From contig JALCSB010000004.1 in NCBI GenBank assembly GCA_022653075.1, forward strand, positions 62,001 to 126,000: 64,000 nt of DNA, given 5' to 3'. A program made the position numbers and the translations under genes. How positions within the stretch are numbered: position 1 is the stretch's first letter; each line of letters opens with the position of its first letter. Source of the DNA: Intestinimonas sp. (lineage in GTDB: Bacteria > Bacillota > Clostridia > Oscillospirales > Oscillospiraceae). Below, in pieces: positions 40,101 through 50,753 of this stretch. Below the pieces are notes generated by a model. That model did no database searches and was not told the DNA's origin. It saw only the letters and a program-made list of their open reading frames with translations.

Positions 40101-40731
40101 ACTGGGTCTGTCCTGCGTCCGTGACCCCCTCCAGCGCGAAGGCGGAAAGCTGCTGTGCCATCCAAACTGTCGGCGCGGGATGGCTTTGAATCCTACCATA
40201 AATGTCCAATGCAATTTGAATGAGCCTACTGTCGTCACGGCCGGCTGACATCATGTCTACCAGTCTGGCAAAATCGCTTTCCGGATCCATCGCATCATAC
40301 CGCGCCTCCAGAACTTCGTCCATCATCTGCAATTTAAGCACGCCGGCCTCGCCTTCATCGCACAGGCGAAAATCCGGGTCTAAGTCCAGCAGATGCCCGC
40401 ACTCGCGCAGCATTTGGGCACAGAATGCGTGGATTGTGGAAATCTGCGCTCCATAGACCCGCGCCGCCTGCCGCCGAAGGTGACGGTCATCCGGGCGTTC
40501 CTCCAGTCTTTGAGACAGTTCCTCAATAATCCGTCCACGAAGTTCCGCCGCCGCCGCTTTGGTATAGGTAATAACCAGAAAGCGGTCGATATCCTCACCC
40601 GCGTCCACTCTGGCTAACAGGCGCTCCACCAAGACCCGTGTCTTACCGGAGCCGGCGGCCGCAGAAACCAGCAGTCCGCCACCGCGGTCCTCCACCACAG
40701 CGCGCTGCTGTTCTGTCAGAGGAAACCCCAT
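37144..40731 (-). CDS. addA: AddAB helicase-nuclease subunit AddA
   Basis: AddA is the UvrD-type helicase and nuclease subunit of the AddAB complex that resects double-strand breaks. The 1195 residues begin FPLTEQQRAVVEDRGG with Walker A SAAAGSGKTRVLVERLL near 24, ITYTKAAAAELRGRI, VDEYQDTNEVQ near 397, DVKQSIYRFR near 430, STHRSKGLEF-type motif (SIHRSKGLEFPLVFLAG near 780), and the C-terminal nuclease with GVVDCWFETESGITVVDFKTDRV near 1130. Its start is 22 bases after the addB stop. Confidence 0.97.
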   Translation of the reverse strand: MGFPLTEQQRAVVEDRGGGLLVSAAAGSGKTRVLVERLLARVDAGEDIDRFLVITYTKAAAAELRGRIIEELSQRLEERPDDRHLRRQAARVYGAQISTIHAFCAQMLRECGHLLDLDPDFRLCDEGEAGVLKLQMMDEVLEARYDAMDPESDFARLVDMMSAGRDDSRLIQIALDIYGRIQSHPAPTVWMAQQLSAFALEGVTDAGQTQWGRLLLEDARAQADYWEKQIARALELARSSEQLTSAYAPSLTDTWESLRTLSAATRAGWDAAWDHREVCFPRLGAVRGCTDPETQEQIKVIRDKCKKRMGRISEMLAEPSQILLTDMHLVYPAVQGLFALVEDFSTAYTEEKRRRGLLDFSDLEHGAVRLLTDEHGRASDLAQQWAARYNEVMVDEYQDTNEVQNAIFQAISHNGRTLFMVGDVKQSIYRFRLADPTIFMEKYRTFRPQREAEEGEPRRAVLTMNFRSRPQVLESTNDLFRALMSREFGEIDYTEDQRLYPGASFPTQEEGADPWALELDTIDLSGTVTEEGRNPPRDLAEGRFVARRIRELLDGGFQIQNENGGLRPVNPSDIVILLRSPGTVLHQYARALEEQGIPWTAEGGRDFFDSTEVSVALSMLEIMDNPRQDVPLLSVLRSPVCGFSADRLAQLRAKNREGDFYSALASGAERGEKDCLQFLGELSRLRARAGDLSCNQLLWQLYDRTNLLGIYSAMEGGETRRANLLALCACARQFEEAGHKGLFGFLSYLRRLRESGVNLESATGNQEGAQVRILSIHRSKGLEFPLVFLAGLARRLNREDMQKPMLFHQKLGVGPKGLDTERMVEFPTLARQAVARKLESEMMAEELRLLYVAMTRAQEKLILTCALTGGARDLQRLAGDAGFPVEPQALMATQSVAQWVLMAALARPDAGPLRQAAGVPVTVSAADYGSRWDVRWIDGGELARAPEKPTVPAPAETRGRGPDAEALLKQLSWRYPHQADVEIPSKLTATQLKGRTLDDEAAEQAPPPDRPFVLNRPRFAAEKMGLTAAQRGTALHLVMQYIDFSKTGSTAEVAEEIARLTRREILTPQQGEAADPARIAAFFCSDLGREMMASGTLEREFKFSILVPAQDYYPQAGEEEQVLLQGVVDCWFETESGITVVDFKTDRVSRNTMAARAAEYAPQMAVYSRALAEVVGRPVTRRVLWFFHADAAYGL

Positions 40732-40753
40732 GTTCTATCCGCTCCCTTCCGCC

Positions 40754-43700
40754 TCAGTTCCGGTCCGGCTCATCCCGCCGTTCCAGCGCATCCCAAAACG
40801 CCGCGCCGTCCAGCGGTGGAAGCCAGCGCCTCCGATCATCACCGCGGCCCTCCTCAAAGTGGCAGGCCTGGGCATAGTCACAATAGAGACAGGCGTTTTT
40901 CTCCGGCCCGCGCCAGTACGGGTCGGCCGCGATATTACCCGCCGCCAGCTCCGTGCCAATGTCACACAGAATATGTTCGGTATGTGTTTTCAGCCGACCC
41001 AGCCGCTCCGCCGTCACCAGTGCGTCTCCCGTAATCGCACCTGTTTTCTTGCTGACACGCAGCGGTAAAAAGCGCAGGCCGCTCTTTCCCGGCATCTCCA
41101 TGGCCTCCAGAACCGCCGGATCGTCCAAGAGAAGCCCACGCCGGCGCAATTCATGGTCCGCCAGCTTTCTCCGGCTCTCCTCCTCTATGGTACGGTTGCC
41201 GTGGATCACCGCCTCACGTGCCGGAAAATAAAGTATACCCGCCGCCGCTGTTTCTTTTCTGTAAAGCTCTTTCCCTTTATCGTCCAATGTGAAGAGATAG
41301 AGCAGCATCTGCAGCCCCAGGCCATTCCAAATCTCTGTAAGGTCAAATGACTTTCGCCCTGTTTTGTAGTCCACCACCCGCAAATAAAGTCGTCCATTAT
41401 GTTCCCAGCCGTCCACCCGGTCCACAAAACCGGAAATGCTCACGGTGATGCCGCCCACCGTAAACGTAACTGGCGGAAGATCGCCCTTTTCCCCAAACCC
41501 CAGTTCAAAGGAGATCGGTTGGAACTCCGAAACCGCTAATTCCTCCAGTGCATTCCATACCACTTGGGTTATAGGACGGAGCAAGCGTCCAAACAGATAG
41601 ACAAACCGTGCTGTCTTACCGGTTAGTCCCCCCAGTTCTTCCTGGATGTAATTCTCCATAATAGACCGGACCTGGCTGCGCACCTGTGCCCGGTCCCAAT
41701 TCCGGCAATCCGGATTTTCCAAGATGCGCTCCAGCACATAGTGAACAAAAGTACCATACTCCGGCGCCTCGAATCCCGCCTCCTGTCTTGGGCGTGCCTT
41801 GAGACCATACTGCATAAAATAGGAAAAGTGACAGGATTTAAACCGGTCCATCCGGGAGGCGGACATAGGAACCTTCTGGCCGTAGAGCAGTCCGACCGCG
41901 TCTGGGGACAGGCTCCCCCGCTCCATGGATACGGCCTGCTCCATGCGCTGAATCCGGCCGGTGTAATCCGGTAGAGCAGCCAGTGCCTGCTTCGCGGCGG
42001 AATATCTTCCGGCAAGTTCCAGCGCCGGCCGGGGCGCAGAGAGGCGAAACATACCATCCAGCCACGATTCTTCCTCAAGATTCAGGCCAGGAAAAAGTTT
42101 CTTCAGACGGCCAATCAGAAAGGCCGGCCGTTTTTCCTCACCCTGGGGATTCATTGCCGCCCAGCTTACAATCAGCCGCCGGGTTGGCTGGGTACAGGTT
42201 TCGTAGAGAATTGTCATCTCACGGTCCAGCTTGTCCACAGCACGCGGAGCCATCTCCAAGCCGTAAGAGGCCAGCAGGCTGCGATCATCGTCGTTGAGAA
42301 GGCCGGGCGCCGGTGCCACCTGAGGAATCGCGCTGTCGTCCGCACCCAGGAGAAACAGTGCCTTAACCGCCCGGTTCCCCTGGCGTCCGGCCTCCCCCGC
42401 CGTCACACGGTCAAGTGAAACCGGAATGGTACCCACGTCATACTGAGAAAGAACCAGCTTCAGCAGGGCCGAAAATTCATCCAGTTCCATTGGTGTATCG
42501 CAGAGTAGGTCAGCGCACTGTTCTAACCCGCCGCACAGAATGTCCCAAAGCTGACCATACTCCTCCGCCCGCTTCAGTTCGCCCTGTTTCCGAAACGCAT
42601 CCGCCCGTTTCCGCAGGTGCTCCGGCAGATCAATTTTCTCCAAAAATCTGTAAAGTGATATTGCTTGCCCGTATCCAGTTTTATTCTTATTTTTCCGAAT
42701 TTGTTCCAGAGTTCTCGTTACTTTACGCCGTGCCATATTTACAAGATGTAACAGCGCGGTATCCTCCTCGGTCCACGGAAATCCATACCCCCTCGGATGC
42801 ATGGTCCAGTCGGCTTTTTCCGTCCATCGGCTACCGTGCAGTCTCCAGGTAAGAACATAATTTTCCAGCAGGTCACATTCTTCCGGTGTTACATCGGTCA
42901 AACCGGTTTTAAGATAGCGAAACACGTCTTCATAGGCATAATTCCCAGATACGGTGTCCAGCGCACCGGTCACCACGGCAAAAACAGGCTTCTGAAGGAT
43001 ATCCGTCATAGAATCCAAGAACACTGGTATGCCATATCGGTCAAAAACTTCCTCCACCAGAGGTCCATAACGATCAAAGCCGCGGGCAGCCACGGCGATA
43101 TCACGGAACCGGAAGTCTTTTTCCCGTACCAGACGCAAAATCTCGGACGCCACCCACTCCACCTCGGACCGCGGTAAGTCCGCGCGAAATAGCGTAACCA
43201 TGCCGACATCCGTTTTAGCATACGGCGCCGGTACGTCCATGAAAAGCTGACGTTCCATGTAGGAAAGCTGTTTTACTTTACACTTATTTTCGGTATCTAG
43301 ATACCGAATATCCGTCTTCATACCACACTCGGACGCTAACCGACTTAGGACCGCAGCCGTGCGCCGCGCAGGTCGGAAAACACCGGACTCGCCGTCCGCA
43401 TCCTCCAGGCGGCAGCAGGTCAAGGCCACGGTCAGGCTCTCACTCTGCCGGAGCAGTTGCTCCAGTACGGACCGCTCCTGCGGCGTAAAATCCGTAAAGC
43501 CGTCCACATATATATCGCGTCCCTTAGCCCAGCCGCAGTCACGCAGGCCACGCGCCAGCCTGGTCAGCCGGTCGCGGGGATCAAAAGCCGTGCGGCCGGT
43601 CAGCGCGTCGTAGGCGCCGAAAATCAATCCCAAATCCCGGAGCTTTTCCCCCTCCTGCCCGCCGGTCTCCATCCCGGCGTCGGAGAGTTGCGCCGGAGTC

Positions 43701-44089
43701 ACACCATACTGTTTGCACTCATCCAGCGTTGCCAACAGGCCGGATAGAAACGACGGTTTTCGGGACGGCTTTGCATATACCGCCAACTGTGCGGCAACCG
43801 CCTTCAAAGCGGCGTACATCAGCAAAATGCGGCCGCCCGCATCCAGCGTTGGAGACGCCAGCCCGCCCGCCTGAGCAAATACGCGATTGCTCAGGCGGGT
43901 AAACGACAGCACCTCCGCATACCGCGAAACCTGATTTCCCGCAGTCCGGCACAACCTGCGTTCCGTCTCATGAGACGCCTGCTCCGGTACCAGCAGAAGT
44001 TGGGGGCGTGCCCCGCCGTTCTCCGCGATCTGCCGAAAGATCTCAGAGGACTTTCCGGCCCCGGCCCGGCCCAGCAGCAATTGGAGCAT
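40754..44089 (-). CDS. addB: AddAB helicase-nuclease subunit AddB
   Basis: AddB recognises Chi-like sequences and provides the second nuclease. From the ATG at 44089 (GGGAA-type site) it has 1111 residues with a Walker A GRAGAGKSSE near 8, a helicase-like body, and a C-terminal nuclease whose DYKTGRKSFDL lies near 920. The iron-sulfur cluster ligands are a Cys near 765 (FKSCHFSYFMQYGL) and a C-terminal CLYCDYAQAC. An in-frame start 78 bases upstream would overlap the guaB terminator and is rejected. Confidence 0.96.
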   Translation of the reverse strand: MLQLLLGRAGAGKSSEIFRQIAENGGARPQLLLVPEQASHETERRLCRTAGNQVSRYAEVLSFTRLSNRVFAQAGGLASPTLDAGGRILLMYAALKAVAAQLAVYAKPSRKPSFLSGLLATLDECKQYGVTPAQLSDAGMETGGQEGEKLRDLGLIFGAYDALTGRTAFDPRDRLTRLARGLRDCGWAKGRDIYVDGFTDFTPQERSVLEQLLRQSESLTVALTCCRLEDADGESGVFRPARRTAAVLSRLASECGMKTDIRYLDTENKCKVKQLSYMERQLFMDVPAPYAKTDVGMVTLFRADLPRSEVEWVASEILRLVREKDFRFRDIAVAARGFDRYGPLVEEVFDRYGIPVFLDSMTDILQKPVFAVVTGALDTVSGNYAYEDVFRYLKTGLTDVTPEECDLLENYVLTWRLHGSRWTEKADWTMHPRGYGFPWTEEDTALLHLVNMARRKVTRTLEQIRKNKNKTGYGQAISLYRFLEKIDLPEHLRKRADAFRKQGELKRAEEYGQLWDILCGGLEQCADLLCDTPMELDEFSALLKLVLSQYDVGTIPVSLDRVTAGEAGRQGNRAVKALFLLGADDSAIPQVAPAPGLLNDDDRSLLASYGLEMAPRAVDKLDREMTILYETCTQPTRRLIVSWAAMNPQGEEKRPAFLIGRLKKLFPGLNLEEESWLDGMFRLSAPRPALELAGRYSAAKQALAALPDYTGRIQRMEQAVSMERGSLSPDAVGLLYGQKVPMSASRMDRFKSCHFSYFMQYGLKARPRQEAGFEAPEYGTFVHYVLERILENPDCRNWDRAQVRSQVRSIMENYIQEELGGLTGKTARFVYLFGRLLRPITQVVWNALEELAVSEFQPISFELGFGEKGDLPPVTFTVGGITVSISGFVDRVDGWEHNGRLYLRVVDYKTGRKSFDLTEIWNGLGLQMLLYLFTLDDKGKELYRKETAAAGILYFPAREAVIHGNRTIEEESRRKLADHELRRRGLLLDDPAVLEAMEMPGKSGLRFLPLRVSKKTGAITGDALVTAERLGRLKTHTEHILCDIGTELAAGNIAADPYWRGPEKNACLYCDYAQACHFEEGRGDDRRRWLPPLDGAAFWDALERRDEPDRN

Positions 44090-44159
44090 ACTTTTCCCTT
44101 CTCTCTGAATATAAACCAGCCTGCTCGTTCCTGACATTGTATCACATTTTCGGCGGTAA

Positions 44160-44197
44160 GAACACAAAGAACGCCCACAGATTTCTGTGGGCGTTCT
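44160..44197 (-). terminator. Terminator after guaB
   Basis: A perfect 13-bp stem (44168-44180 with 44185-44197), 4-base loop, then TTTGTGTT on the minus strand. Confidence 0.88.
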
Positions 44198-44216
44198 AAA
44201 ACCTCAGCAGATGCGT

Positions 44217-45713
<1,497 letters not shown>

Positions 45714-45730
45714 TCAAAAGTATTGGGCCT

Positions 45731-45759
45731 ATTTTACGCTTGCGGGTTCTGGCTGTCAA
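45731..45759 (-). promoter_or_regulatory. SigA-type promoter of guaB
   Basis: Perfect TTGACA (45754-45759) and TAAAAT (45731-45736) with a 17-base spacer on the minus strand, about 38 bases before the start codon. Confidence 0.85.
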
Positions 45760-45777
45760 GAGGCATTTTCTCCAATT

Positions 45778-46515
45778 TCACCGTTTTTTCGCCGATAATG
45801 TGAGCGCCGCGTCAAACCGCGCGTCTCCGCCGCACCCCGCCCCATGGACATACCAAGTTCCGTCCTGCATGCCGGTATATAGTGAGAGCGTCTCGCCCGA
45901 GCGGCATTCCTTCAGGTAGCTGAGTTTCAGTTCCGAGGCAAACCGCCCTTGCTCTATTTGTTCCAGATGGATTGCATCACAGGTGAAATCCGCATAGCGG
46001 ACATTGTTTACATGCCCGTTAATATCCGCGTCGCTATACCAGGTCGGGCGGTCCTCCGCCTGTTCCAGTGAGATGGGAATACGCAGTTTGGGCAGACGCA
46101 TCTGTTTGCACAGCGCTCCGCCGTCGCTTTCTGAAAACTCCGTCATATCGGCAAGGCGCAGCAACCGTCTGGTGTCCTGATCGGCCAGCACCCAAACGCT
46201 GACCGATTCTCCCACCAGCTCTTCGCCGGAATAAATATCGTAATCCCGGTACATGGCGGCGCCGTGGTTGCCCCGGTGCCAGGTACGAATGGTAATCGAT
46301 TCGTCCCAAGTGAGCGGGCGCTCCAGCCTGTACCAGATGCGTGCCAGCATCCAAAATGCGTGGTACTTGGTGAGCATCTCCTCCCGGGAGGCATGCAGAC
46401 GGCAGGCCGCCTCCGTGGCCGCCTCCTGAAGAATGCCCAACAGTGCCGACGGCCGGCAGCTGTTCCGGGCATCTACATCCCGGGAATCCACCCGGCAATG
46501 ATATTCATAAATCAA
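45778..46515 (-). CDS. Acyl-[ACP] thioesterase family protein
   Basis: Releases fatty acids from acyl carrier protein; plant FatA/FatB and many Clostridia have this double hot-dog fold. The 245-residue protein has DVDARNSCRPSALLGILQEAATEAA near 15, AFWMLARIWYRLERPLTWDESITIRTWHRG near 53-82 and the second half with the catalytic-like NGHVNNVRYADF near 165. Preceded directly by the CpXC gene (2 bases apart), probably in one transcript. Physiological substrate chain length is unknown. Confidence 0.87.
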   Translation of the reverse strand: MIYEYHCRVDSRDVDARNSCRPSALLGILQEAATEAACRLHASREEMLTKYHAFWMLARIWYRLERPLTWDESITIRTWHRGNHGAAMYRDYDIYSGEELVGESVSVWVLADQDTRRLLRLADMTEFSESDGGALCKQMRLPKLRIPISLEQAEDRPTWYSDADINGHVNNVRYADFTCDAIHLEQIEQGRFASELKLSYLKECRSGETLSLYTGMQDGTWYVHGAGCGGDARFDAALTLSAKKR

Positions 46516-46517
46516 AG

Positions 46518-47129
46518 TCAGCCCTTCCTTCCATGAATGAGCAATCCGTCCTTGCAGCAGATATCATCCAGATCATCCGCTGTGGCCGCTGGCACCCTCA
46601 GCGTACCCCCGCATTGAGCACAGGTCAGATGGACGGCGCTGTATCCCACTTTCAGTTTCCATTCTTTACAGCCGCAGGAACAGGTAACCCCGCCTCGCTG
46701 GGCGATGCCCTTGAGCTCGGACAGAACTTCCTGCATGATCACTTCGTTTAGGAAAGCTCCTCTCTCCCCTCTCTCGCTATCCAACTTATCCACCGCTTCT
46801 TCCAGGCGGCGCGTGGACCTGAAAACCAGATCTTCTTCTCCCACATAACAGCAGTCCAACCCGGAAGCATGGCAGGAAAAGGCCAGCGCCTTCTGATGGA
46901 AAAAGGCATCCATGGAGCAGGCCGCGGTGTGATCGTGCCCACAAAACACGCAGGGTACCGTCACCTTTACATGGTCCCCAACCGGTTCAATCTTCAGCTT
47001 GGACTTCCCGCAGGGGCACGGAATCTCTGTCGACGCGGCGGCCAGTGAAAACGCCGATAGTTCCGCAATCACAGGCTGCCGGCATTCTGGGCAGAAATAG
47101 GCCAATGTACGCTTTTTTTCCTCTATCAT
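46518..47129 (-). CDS. CpXC-domain zinc-ribbon protein
   Basis: Function unknown. The 203-residue protein has several Cys pairs consistent with zinc ribbons: CPECRQPV near 13, CPCGKSKL near 38, CVFCGHDH near 60, CSCGCKEW near 150 and CAQCGGTL near 170. The first part resembles the CpXC domain. The ATG at 47129 is preferred with GGAAAGGAATGG upstream; the ATG at 47141 overlaps that site. It is divergent from spoVAD. Confidence 0.75.
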   Translation of the reverse strand: MIEEKKRTLAYFCPECRQPVIAELSAFSLAAASTEIPCPCGKSKLKIEPVGDHVKVTVPCVFCGHDHTAACSMDAFFHQKALAFSCHASGLDCCYVGEEDLVFRSTRRLEEAVDKLDSERGERGAFLNEVIMQEVLSELKGIAQRGGVTCSCGCKEWKLKVGYSAVHLTCAQCGGTLRVPAATADDLDDICCKDGLLIHGRKG

Positions 47130-47289
47130 AATCCGGTCCATTCCTTTCCATCACGGTTCGTACCAAACACTAATTAATGAATATTATACCTCATTTTTTC
47201 CAGCTTGACCAGTCAAAATCCAGGCTGATATTCTTAAAAAAACTGTTTAAACTATAAGCAGTTTGTACACGGATAGGAGCGAGTCGTCT

Positions 47290-47940
47290 ATGGAAAGTAA
47301 AAAACAGGGCCACCAGACCGTGGCCTTCTCCAATCCACCCGTGATTGCGGGCTATGCAAGTATTGTCGGTAAAAAAGAGGGCGAAGGGCCTCTGGCCCGC
47401 TTTTTCGACGTCATTGGCCCGGACGATACGTTTGGAGAAAAAAGCTGGGAGAAGTCGGAAAGCGCCATGCAGAAGCAGGCCCTGCAGATGGCGCTGGAAA
47501 AAGCAGGGCAGCCGGCAACCGTTTTGGACTATATTTTCGCGGGCGATCTGCTCAATCAGTGCATTGCATCTTCCTTTGCCGCGCGTAGTCAGAGCATCCC
47601 CTTTCTGGGGCTGTATGGCGCCTGTTCCACCATGGCAGAGGGATTGGCTTTCGCCGCAATGGCACTGGATGGAGGATTCGGAAACTGGGCCGCGGCGGTA
47701 GCGTCCTCCCATTTCTGCACAGCGGAACGGCAGTACCGCACACCACTGGAGTACGGCGGGCAGCGTACCCCCACCGCACAGTGGACCGCCACGGCGGCTG
47801 GAGCAACCGTCCTGTCCCGTACTGGGAGCGGCCCCCATATCACTCATGCAACCATTGGGAAAATCGTGGACAAGGGAATTACCGATGCTAACAACATGGG
47901 GGCCGCCATGGCCCCGGTAGATGCTATATTAGGACTATAA
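47290..47940 (+). CDS. spoVAD: Stage V sporulation protein AD, N-terminal part (gene interrupted by element)
   Basis: SpoVAD is a dipicolinic-acid-binding, thiolase-fold protein needed to load DPA into the forespore. This piece encodes 216 residues: about 209 are SpoVAD (GHQTVAFSNPPVIAGYAS, FGEKSWEKSESAMQKQAL, YIFAGDLLNQCIASSFAAR, GACSTMAEGLA, DKGITDANNMGAAMAP) and the last seven, VDAILGL, are read from the inserted element before a TAA. The remaining 130 residues are at 52619-53011. Joining at CCCCGG restores a 338-codon gene. The ATG at 47290 has AGGAG about 10 bases ahead; no spoVAC lies upstream. Confidence 0.95.
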   Translation: MESKKQGHQTVAFSNPPVIAGYASIVGKKEGEGPLARFFDVIGPDDTFGEKSWEKSESAMQKQALQMALEKAGQPATVLDYIFAGDLLNQCIASSFAARSQSIPFLGLYGACSTMAEGLAFAAMALDGGFGNWAAAVASSHFCTAERQYRTPLEYGGQRTPTAQWTATAAGATVLSRTGSGPHITHATIGKIVDKGITDANNMGAAMAPVDAILGL

Positions 47941-47944
47941 CCGG
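47888..47944 (+). other. attL: left junction of the spoVAD intervening element
   Basis: Core CCCCGG at 47912-47917. To the left is spoVAD coding sequence; to the right the element arm with AGATG at 47919-47923 and TAGGACTA at 47930-47937. These are mirror copies of CATCT (52611-52615) and TAGTCCTA (52597-52604) in the right arm at identical distances from the core. Confidence 0.9.
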
Positions 47945-48231
47945 TGGCACGCGCCGCGGTTTCATTCTACACGAATTTTAGCCGAACGTGAGGCGGTGAC
48001 ACATTTCACTCTGTTTTGTTGAGAACAATATAGACCCCGAATATCAGCAATATATAGAGCCATGCCATCCCATCGCGAGAGGCTTTCTTCCATTTTCATC
48101 CAGTTATATTTGGATATACAAAGTTTTTTTCTAAAAGACCATAAAAGCTTATTTTTTCCCAAAAAAAGCCGATATAGTTTCAGCGTGTAAATTAGGATTA
48201 TGTTGGGGTCACTATATTGGAGGGAAGTTTA
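47941..48231 (+). promoter_or_regulatory. Leader between attL and the chemotaxis receptor, SigD-like -10 box
   Basis: 291 bases without a convincing ORF. GCCGATAT at 48169-48176 resembles the flagellar sigma (SigD/sigma-28) -10 box GCCGATAA; the expected TAAA -35 at 15 bases is poorly matched, so this is tentative. The rest is AT rich with T and A runs. Confidence 0.4.
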
Positions 48232-50307
48232 ATGAAAAATAATATTAAGCAAAGAAAACGGGGAATCAAAAAAAAGCTTGTCTCATTCACTCTAATTTGT
48301 ATTGTTTGTATCATATTAGTATTGACCATAGGTTCTGTTTACCTTACTTATGATTCCACACGACAATCACTTGTAAAAAGCTTAACGGAAACTACACAGC
48401 TGGTCTCTGAAAAAATAACCGAGCAGCTTAATGAGTATTCCATTGTATCCCAATCGGTTGCCCGTTATGTGAGCAGTACTACCCAGGATAGCAGTATCAA
48501 ATCTTTTCTAAATCAAACTTGCTCACAGTACGGCCTAAACAGTATCGATATCATTGCGGCTAATGGGGATTCAATTTTTGATGGGAAAAGCTATCAGCAG
48601 GATAATGCATATCTCCAGGCAAAAAGCGGCGAAGCCTTTTTGACTGATCCTATTATTAATAGTGACGAGCAAACTGTCTCATTTGAATATGCGTATCCTT
48701 ATCACGATGTGGTTGTCATGATCAACTTTCCGTATTCTATCCTTGAAAACATCATTAAGGATACGCAAATTGGAAATACGGGAAGTACCTACATTCTGAA
48801 CCACGAAGGCGCAAAAGTGGCGCATACTGATTTTTCGCTCGTACTGGAACAGCAGAATAATCTTGTAGACGTAAAATCAGATTCCAAAACATATGCTGAC
48901 GTGGCAAAGGTTGAAACCGCCATGGTAAATGGAGAAACCGGCTTCGGATTCTACACATGGAAGGGAGATAAGAAGTTTGGTTCCTACGCCCCCATTGACG
49001 GTACCAACGGCTGGTCGGTCGATGTAACTGCCCTGGAATCGGAATTCATGTCCGGCGTAAAATCCGCTGTGATTGTTTCCGTTATTTTAGGTGTCGCCGC
49101 TCTGCTGATTTCGATTTTTGCAATTCTTAAAATTGCAAACAGAATCGTCAAACCTATTCATGATGTAGTTGATGCGATTGAACAGCTGTCCAGCGGTGAT
49201 TTGAATATTGACATAAACATCAAGCAGCATGATGAAATCGGGATGATTGCGGAAAGAATCAATGGAATGGGCGCAAAGTTCAAATATATTATCTCTGATA
49301 TTTCCCGGTTTTTGAGTGAACTTTCTAATGGAAATCTCAACGTCCATAGTGAATGTGAATACCCGGGAGAGTTCGACGACGTTCAGAAATCTATGGGGCT
49401 GATTGCCGATAGCTTAAACGATGTCATTACAACCATCAGTACGTCCGCCGATCAGGTCAACAGCGGCGCCGGGCAGGTATCCGGTGCTTCTCAGGCCCTT
49501 GCATCAGGCGCTGCCGAACAGGCGGCTACGGTGGAAGAACTGAACGCTTCTGTAACCACGGTCTCTTCGCAGGCCGAAAAGAATGCCGAGAGTGTTCGCA
49601 AGGCTACCACATTTGTCGATCAGGCCGTCAAGGGAGTTATGGCAGGAAACACCCATATGCAGAATCTGAATGCTGCCATGGATGAAATCAGTACGGCCTC
49701 CCAGAAGATATCCTCTATCACCAAGGTGATTGAAGATATTGCATTTCAAACCAATATTCTCGCGTTGAACGCTGCTGTGGAGGCAGCTCGCGCCGGAAGC
49801 GCCGGCAAGGGATTTGCTGTAGTTGCCGATGAAGTACGCAATCTGGCTGCAAAATCCGCTGAAGCAGCGAAGCAGACGACGGATCTCATTCAGAACTCTA
49901 CCGACACCGTTGCAACAGGAGGAAAACTGGCTGTTGAAACTGCGCAAACTCTTCAGGATGTGGCGGAAAAAGCAAAGCTTGTTGATCAAGTAATTCACGA
50001 AATTGAGTCCGCTTCTTCGGAGCAAGCTCAAGCAATTGATCAAATTATGCAAGGTCTGTCTCAGGTATCTTCCGTGGTACAGTCCAACGCCGCAACCGCA
50101 GAAGAAAGCTCGGCCTCCAGTGAAGAATTGGCGGCGCAGGCGCAAACTTTGCAGCAGGAAGTCAGAAAATTCAAGCTGCGTGCAAGTACGGAAAACGCTG
50201 GGGATAACTTTACCCCGTCTTCAAAAGATTCCAATTTTGAGGCTGATCCCGACCAGGAAGCTCAGCCAGCAGCGCTGAGCGCTGCCGGTGACAGCGGAAA
50301 ATATTAA
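48232..50307 (+). CDS. Methyl-accepting chemotaxis protein (element cargo)
   Basis: A transmembrane chemoreceptor of 691 residues. Helix 1 is at about 16-38 ([22 protein letters not shown] overall region), then an extracellular dCache-like sensor domain (about 45-275), helix 2 at about 278-305, a HAMP domain ([20 protein letters not shown]) and a long coiled-coil signalling domain whose hairpin tip is [18 protein letters not shown] near 505. No C-terminal CheR-docking pentapeptide is obvious. GGAGGG precedes ATG 48232. Codon and base use are AT richer than the flanking genes, which suggests later arrival. It is the only cargo besides recombination genes. Confidence 0.93.
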   Translation: MKNNIKQRKRGIKKKLVSFTLICIVCIILVLTIGSVYLTYDSTRQSLVKSLTETTQLVSEKITEQLNEYSIVSQSVARYVSSTTQDSSIKSFLNQTCSQYGLNSIDIIAANGDSIFDGKSYQQDNAYLQAKSGEAFLTDPIINSDEQTVSFEYAYPYHDVVVMINFPYSILENIIKDTQIGNTGSTYILNHEGAKVAHTDFSLVLEQQNNLVDVKSDSKTYADVAKVETAMVNGETGFGFYTWKGDKKFGSYAPIDGTNGWSVDVTALESEFMSGVKSAVIVSVILGVAALLISIFAILKIANRIVKPIHDVVDAIEQLSSGDLNIDINIKQHDEIGMIAERINGMGAKFKYIISDISRFLSELSNGNLNVHSECEYPGEFDDVQKSMGLIADSLNDVITTISTSADQVNSGAGQVSGASQALASGAAEQAATVEELNASVTTVSSQAEKNAESVRKATTFVDQAVKGVMAGNTHMQNLNAAMDEISTASQKISSITKVIEDIAFQTNILALNAAVEAARAGSAGKGFAVVADEVRNLAAKSAEAAKQTTDLIQNSTDTVATGGKLAVETAQTLQDVAEKAKLVDQVIHEIESASSEQAQAIDQIMQGLSQVSSVVQSNAATAEESSASSEELAAQAQTLQQEVRKFKLRASTENAGDNFTPSSKDSNFEADPDQEAQPAALSAAGDSGKY

Positions 50308-50336
50308 GACTGTCGGAGTTTTAACCGGAATAATAA

Positions 50337-50380
50337 AAATGCAAGGAGCGGACCTTATTTAAGGTCCGCTCCTTGCATTT
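50337..50380 (+). terminator. Long hairpin terminator after the chemotaxis receptor
   Basis: A perfect 21-bp stem (50337-50357 with 50360-50380), TT loop, ending in CATTTATTCC. It isolates the receptor gene from the recombinase genes. Confidence 0.85.
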
Positions 50381-50483
50381 ATTCCTATATTCTCCTGCCG
50401 GCAGCAATCGATATGGTTAAATTTAACGCCTAATTTTTAAAAAGTTGCCAATAATAACTTAAAAAGAAAGGCGAGGTGATTCC

Positions 50484-50750
50484 ATGTTGTCTTCCCAGCA
50501 ACTCCGGTGTTTATATCGTAAACCATATGAGACTGCTTCCGGTCAAGAATTGCCAGACATTTCTAGAATCAGCGTTGACTGCACACTTCCTGTCCGGGAC
50601 CGGCTCGAAAAATTTCTGAACCAGGTTGGAAACCCCTACCTCTACCGTGTGGATCATACCACGGTACAGATTCAATTTTTAAATACCCCCAAAACCCTTC
50701 AGGAGATCCTGCCAAATATCTTCGAAAAATCTCCGGTTTCCAGAAACTGA
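50484..50750 (+). CDS. Small mobile-element protein (DUF6870-like), candidate directionality factor
   Basis: An 88-residue soluble protein. From memory the middle, with DISRISVDCTLP, RDRLEKFLNQVGNPYLYRV and VQIQF, resembles small proteins (DUF6870) found in Clostridial conjugative elements; no function is established. It lies 86 bases before the serine recombinase, where accessory recombination factors often sit. Role as an excision (directionality) factor is inference only. Start ATG 50484 has AAAGGCGAGGTG eight bases ahead. Confidence 0.7.
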   Translation: MLSSQQLRCLYRKPYETASGQELPDISRISVDCTLPVRDRLEKFLNQVGNPYLYRVDHTTVQIQFLNTPKTLQEILPNIFEKSPVSRN

Positions 50751-50753
50751 ACC

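Noticed and set aside
47290-47940. spoVAD as a simple truncated pseudogene
   Set aside because: The missing 130 residues occur intact and in the matching phase 4.7 kb downstream, with a recombinase and symmetric end sequences between them, so this is an insertion and not decay.
47962-48162. 66-residue minus-strand ORF inside the element leader
   Set aside because: No ribosome site and no recognisable sequence; it lies across the AT-rich promoter region.
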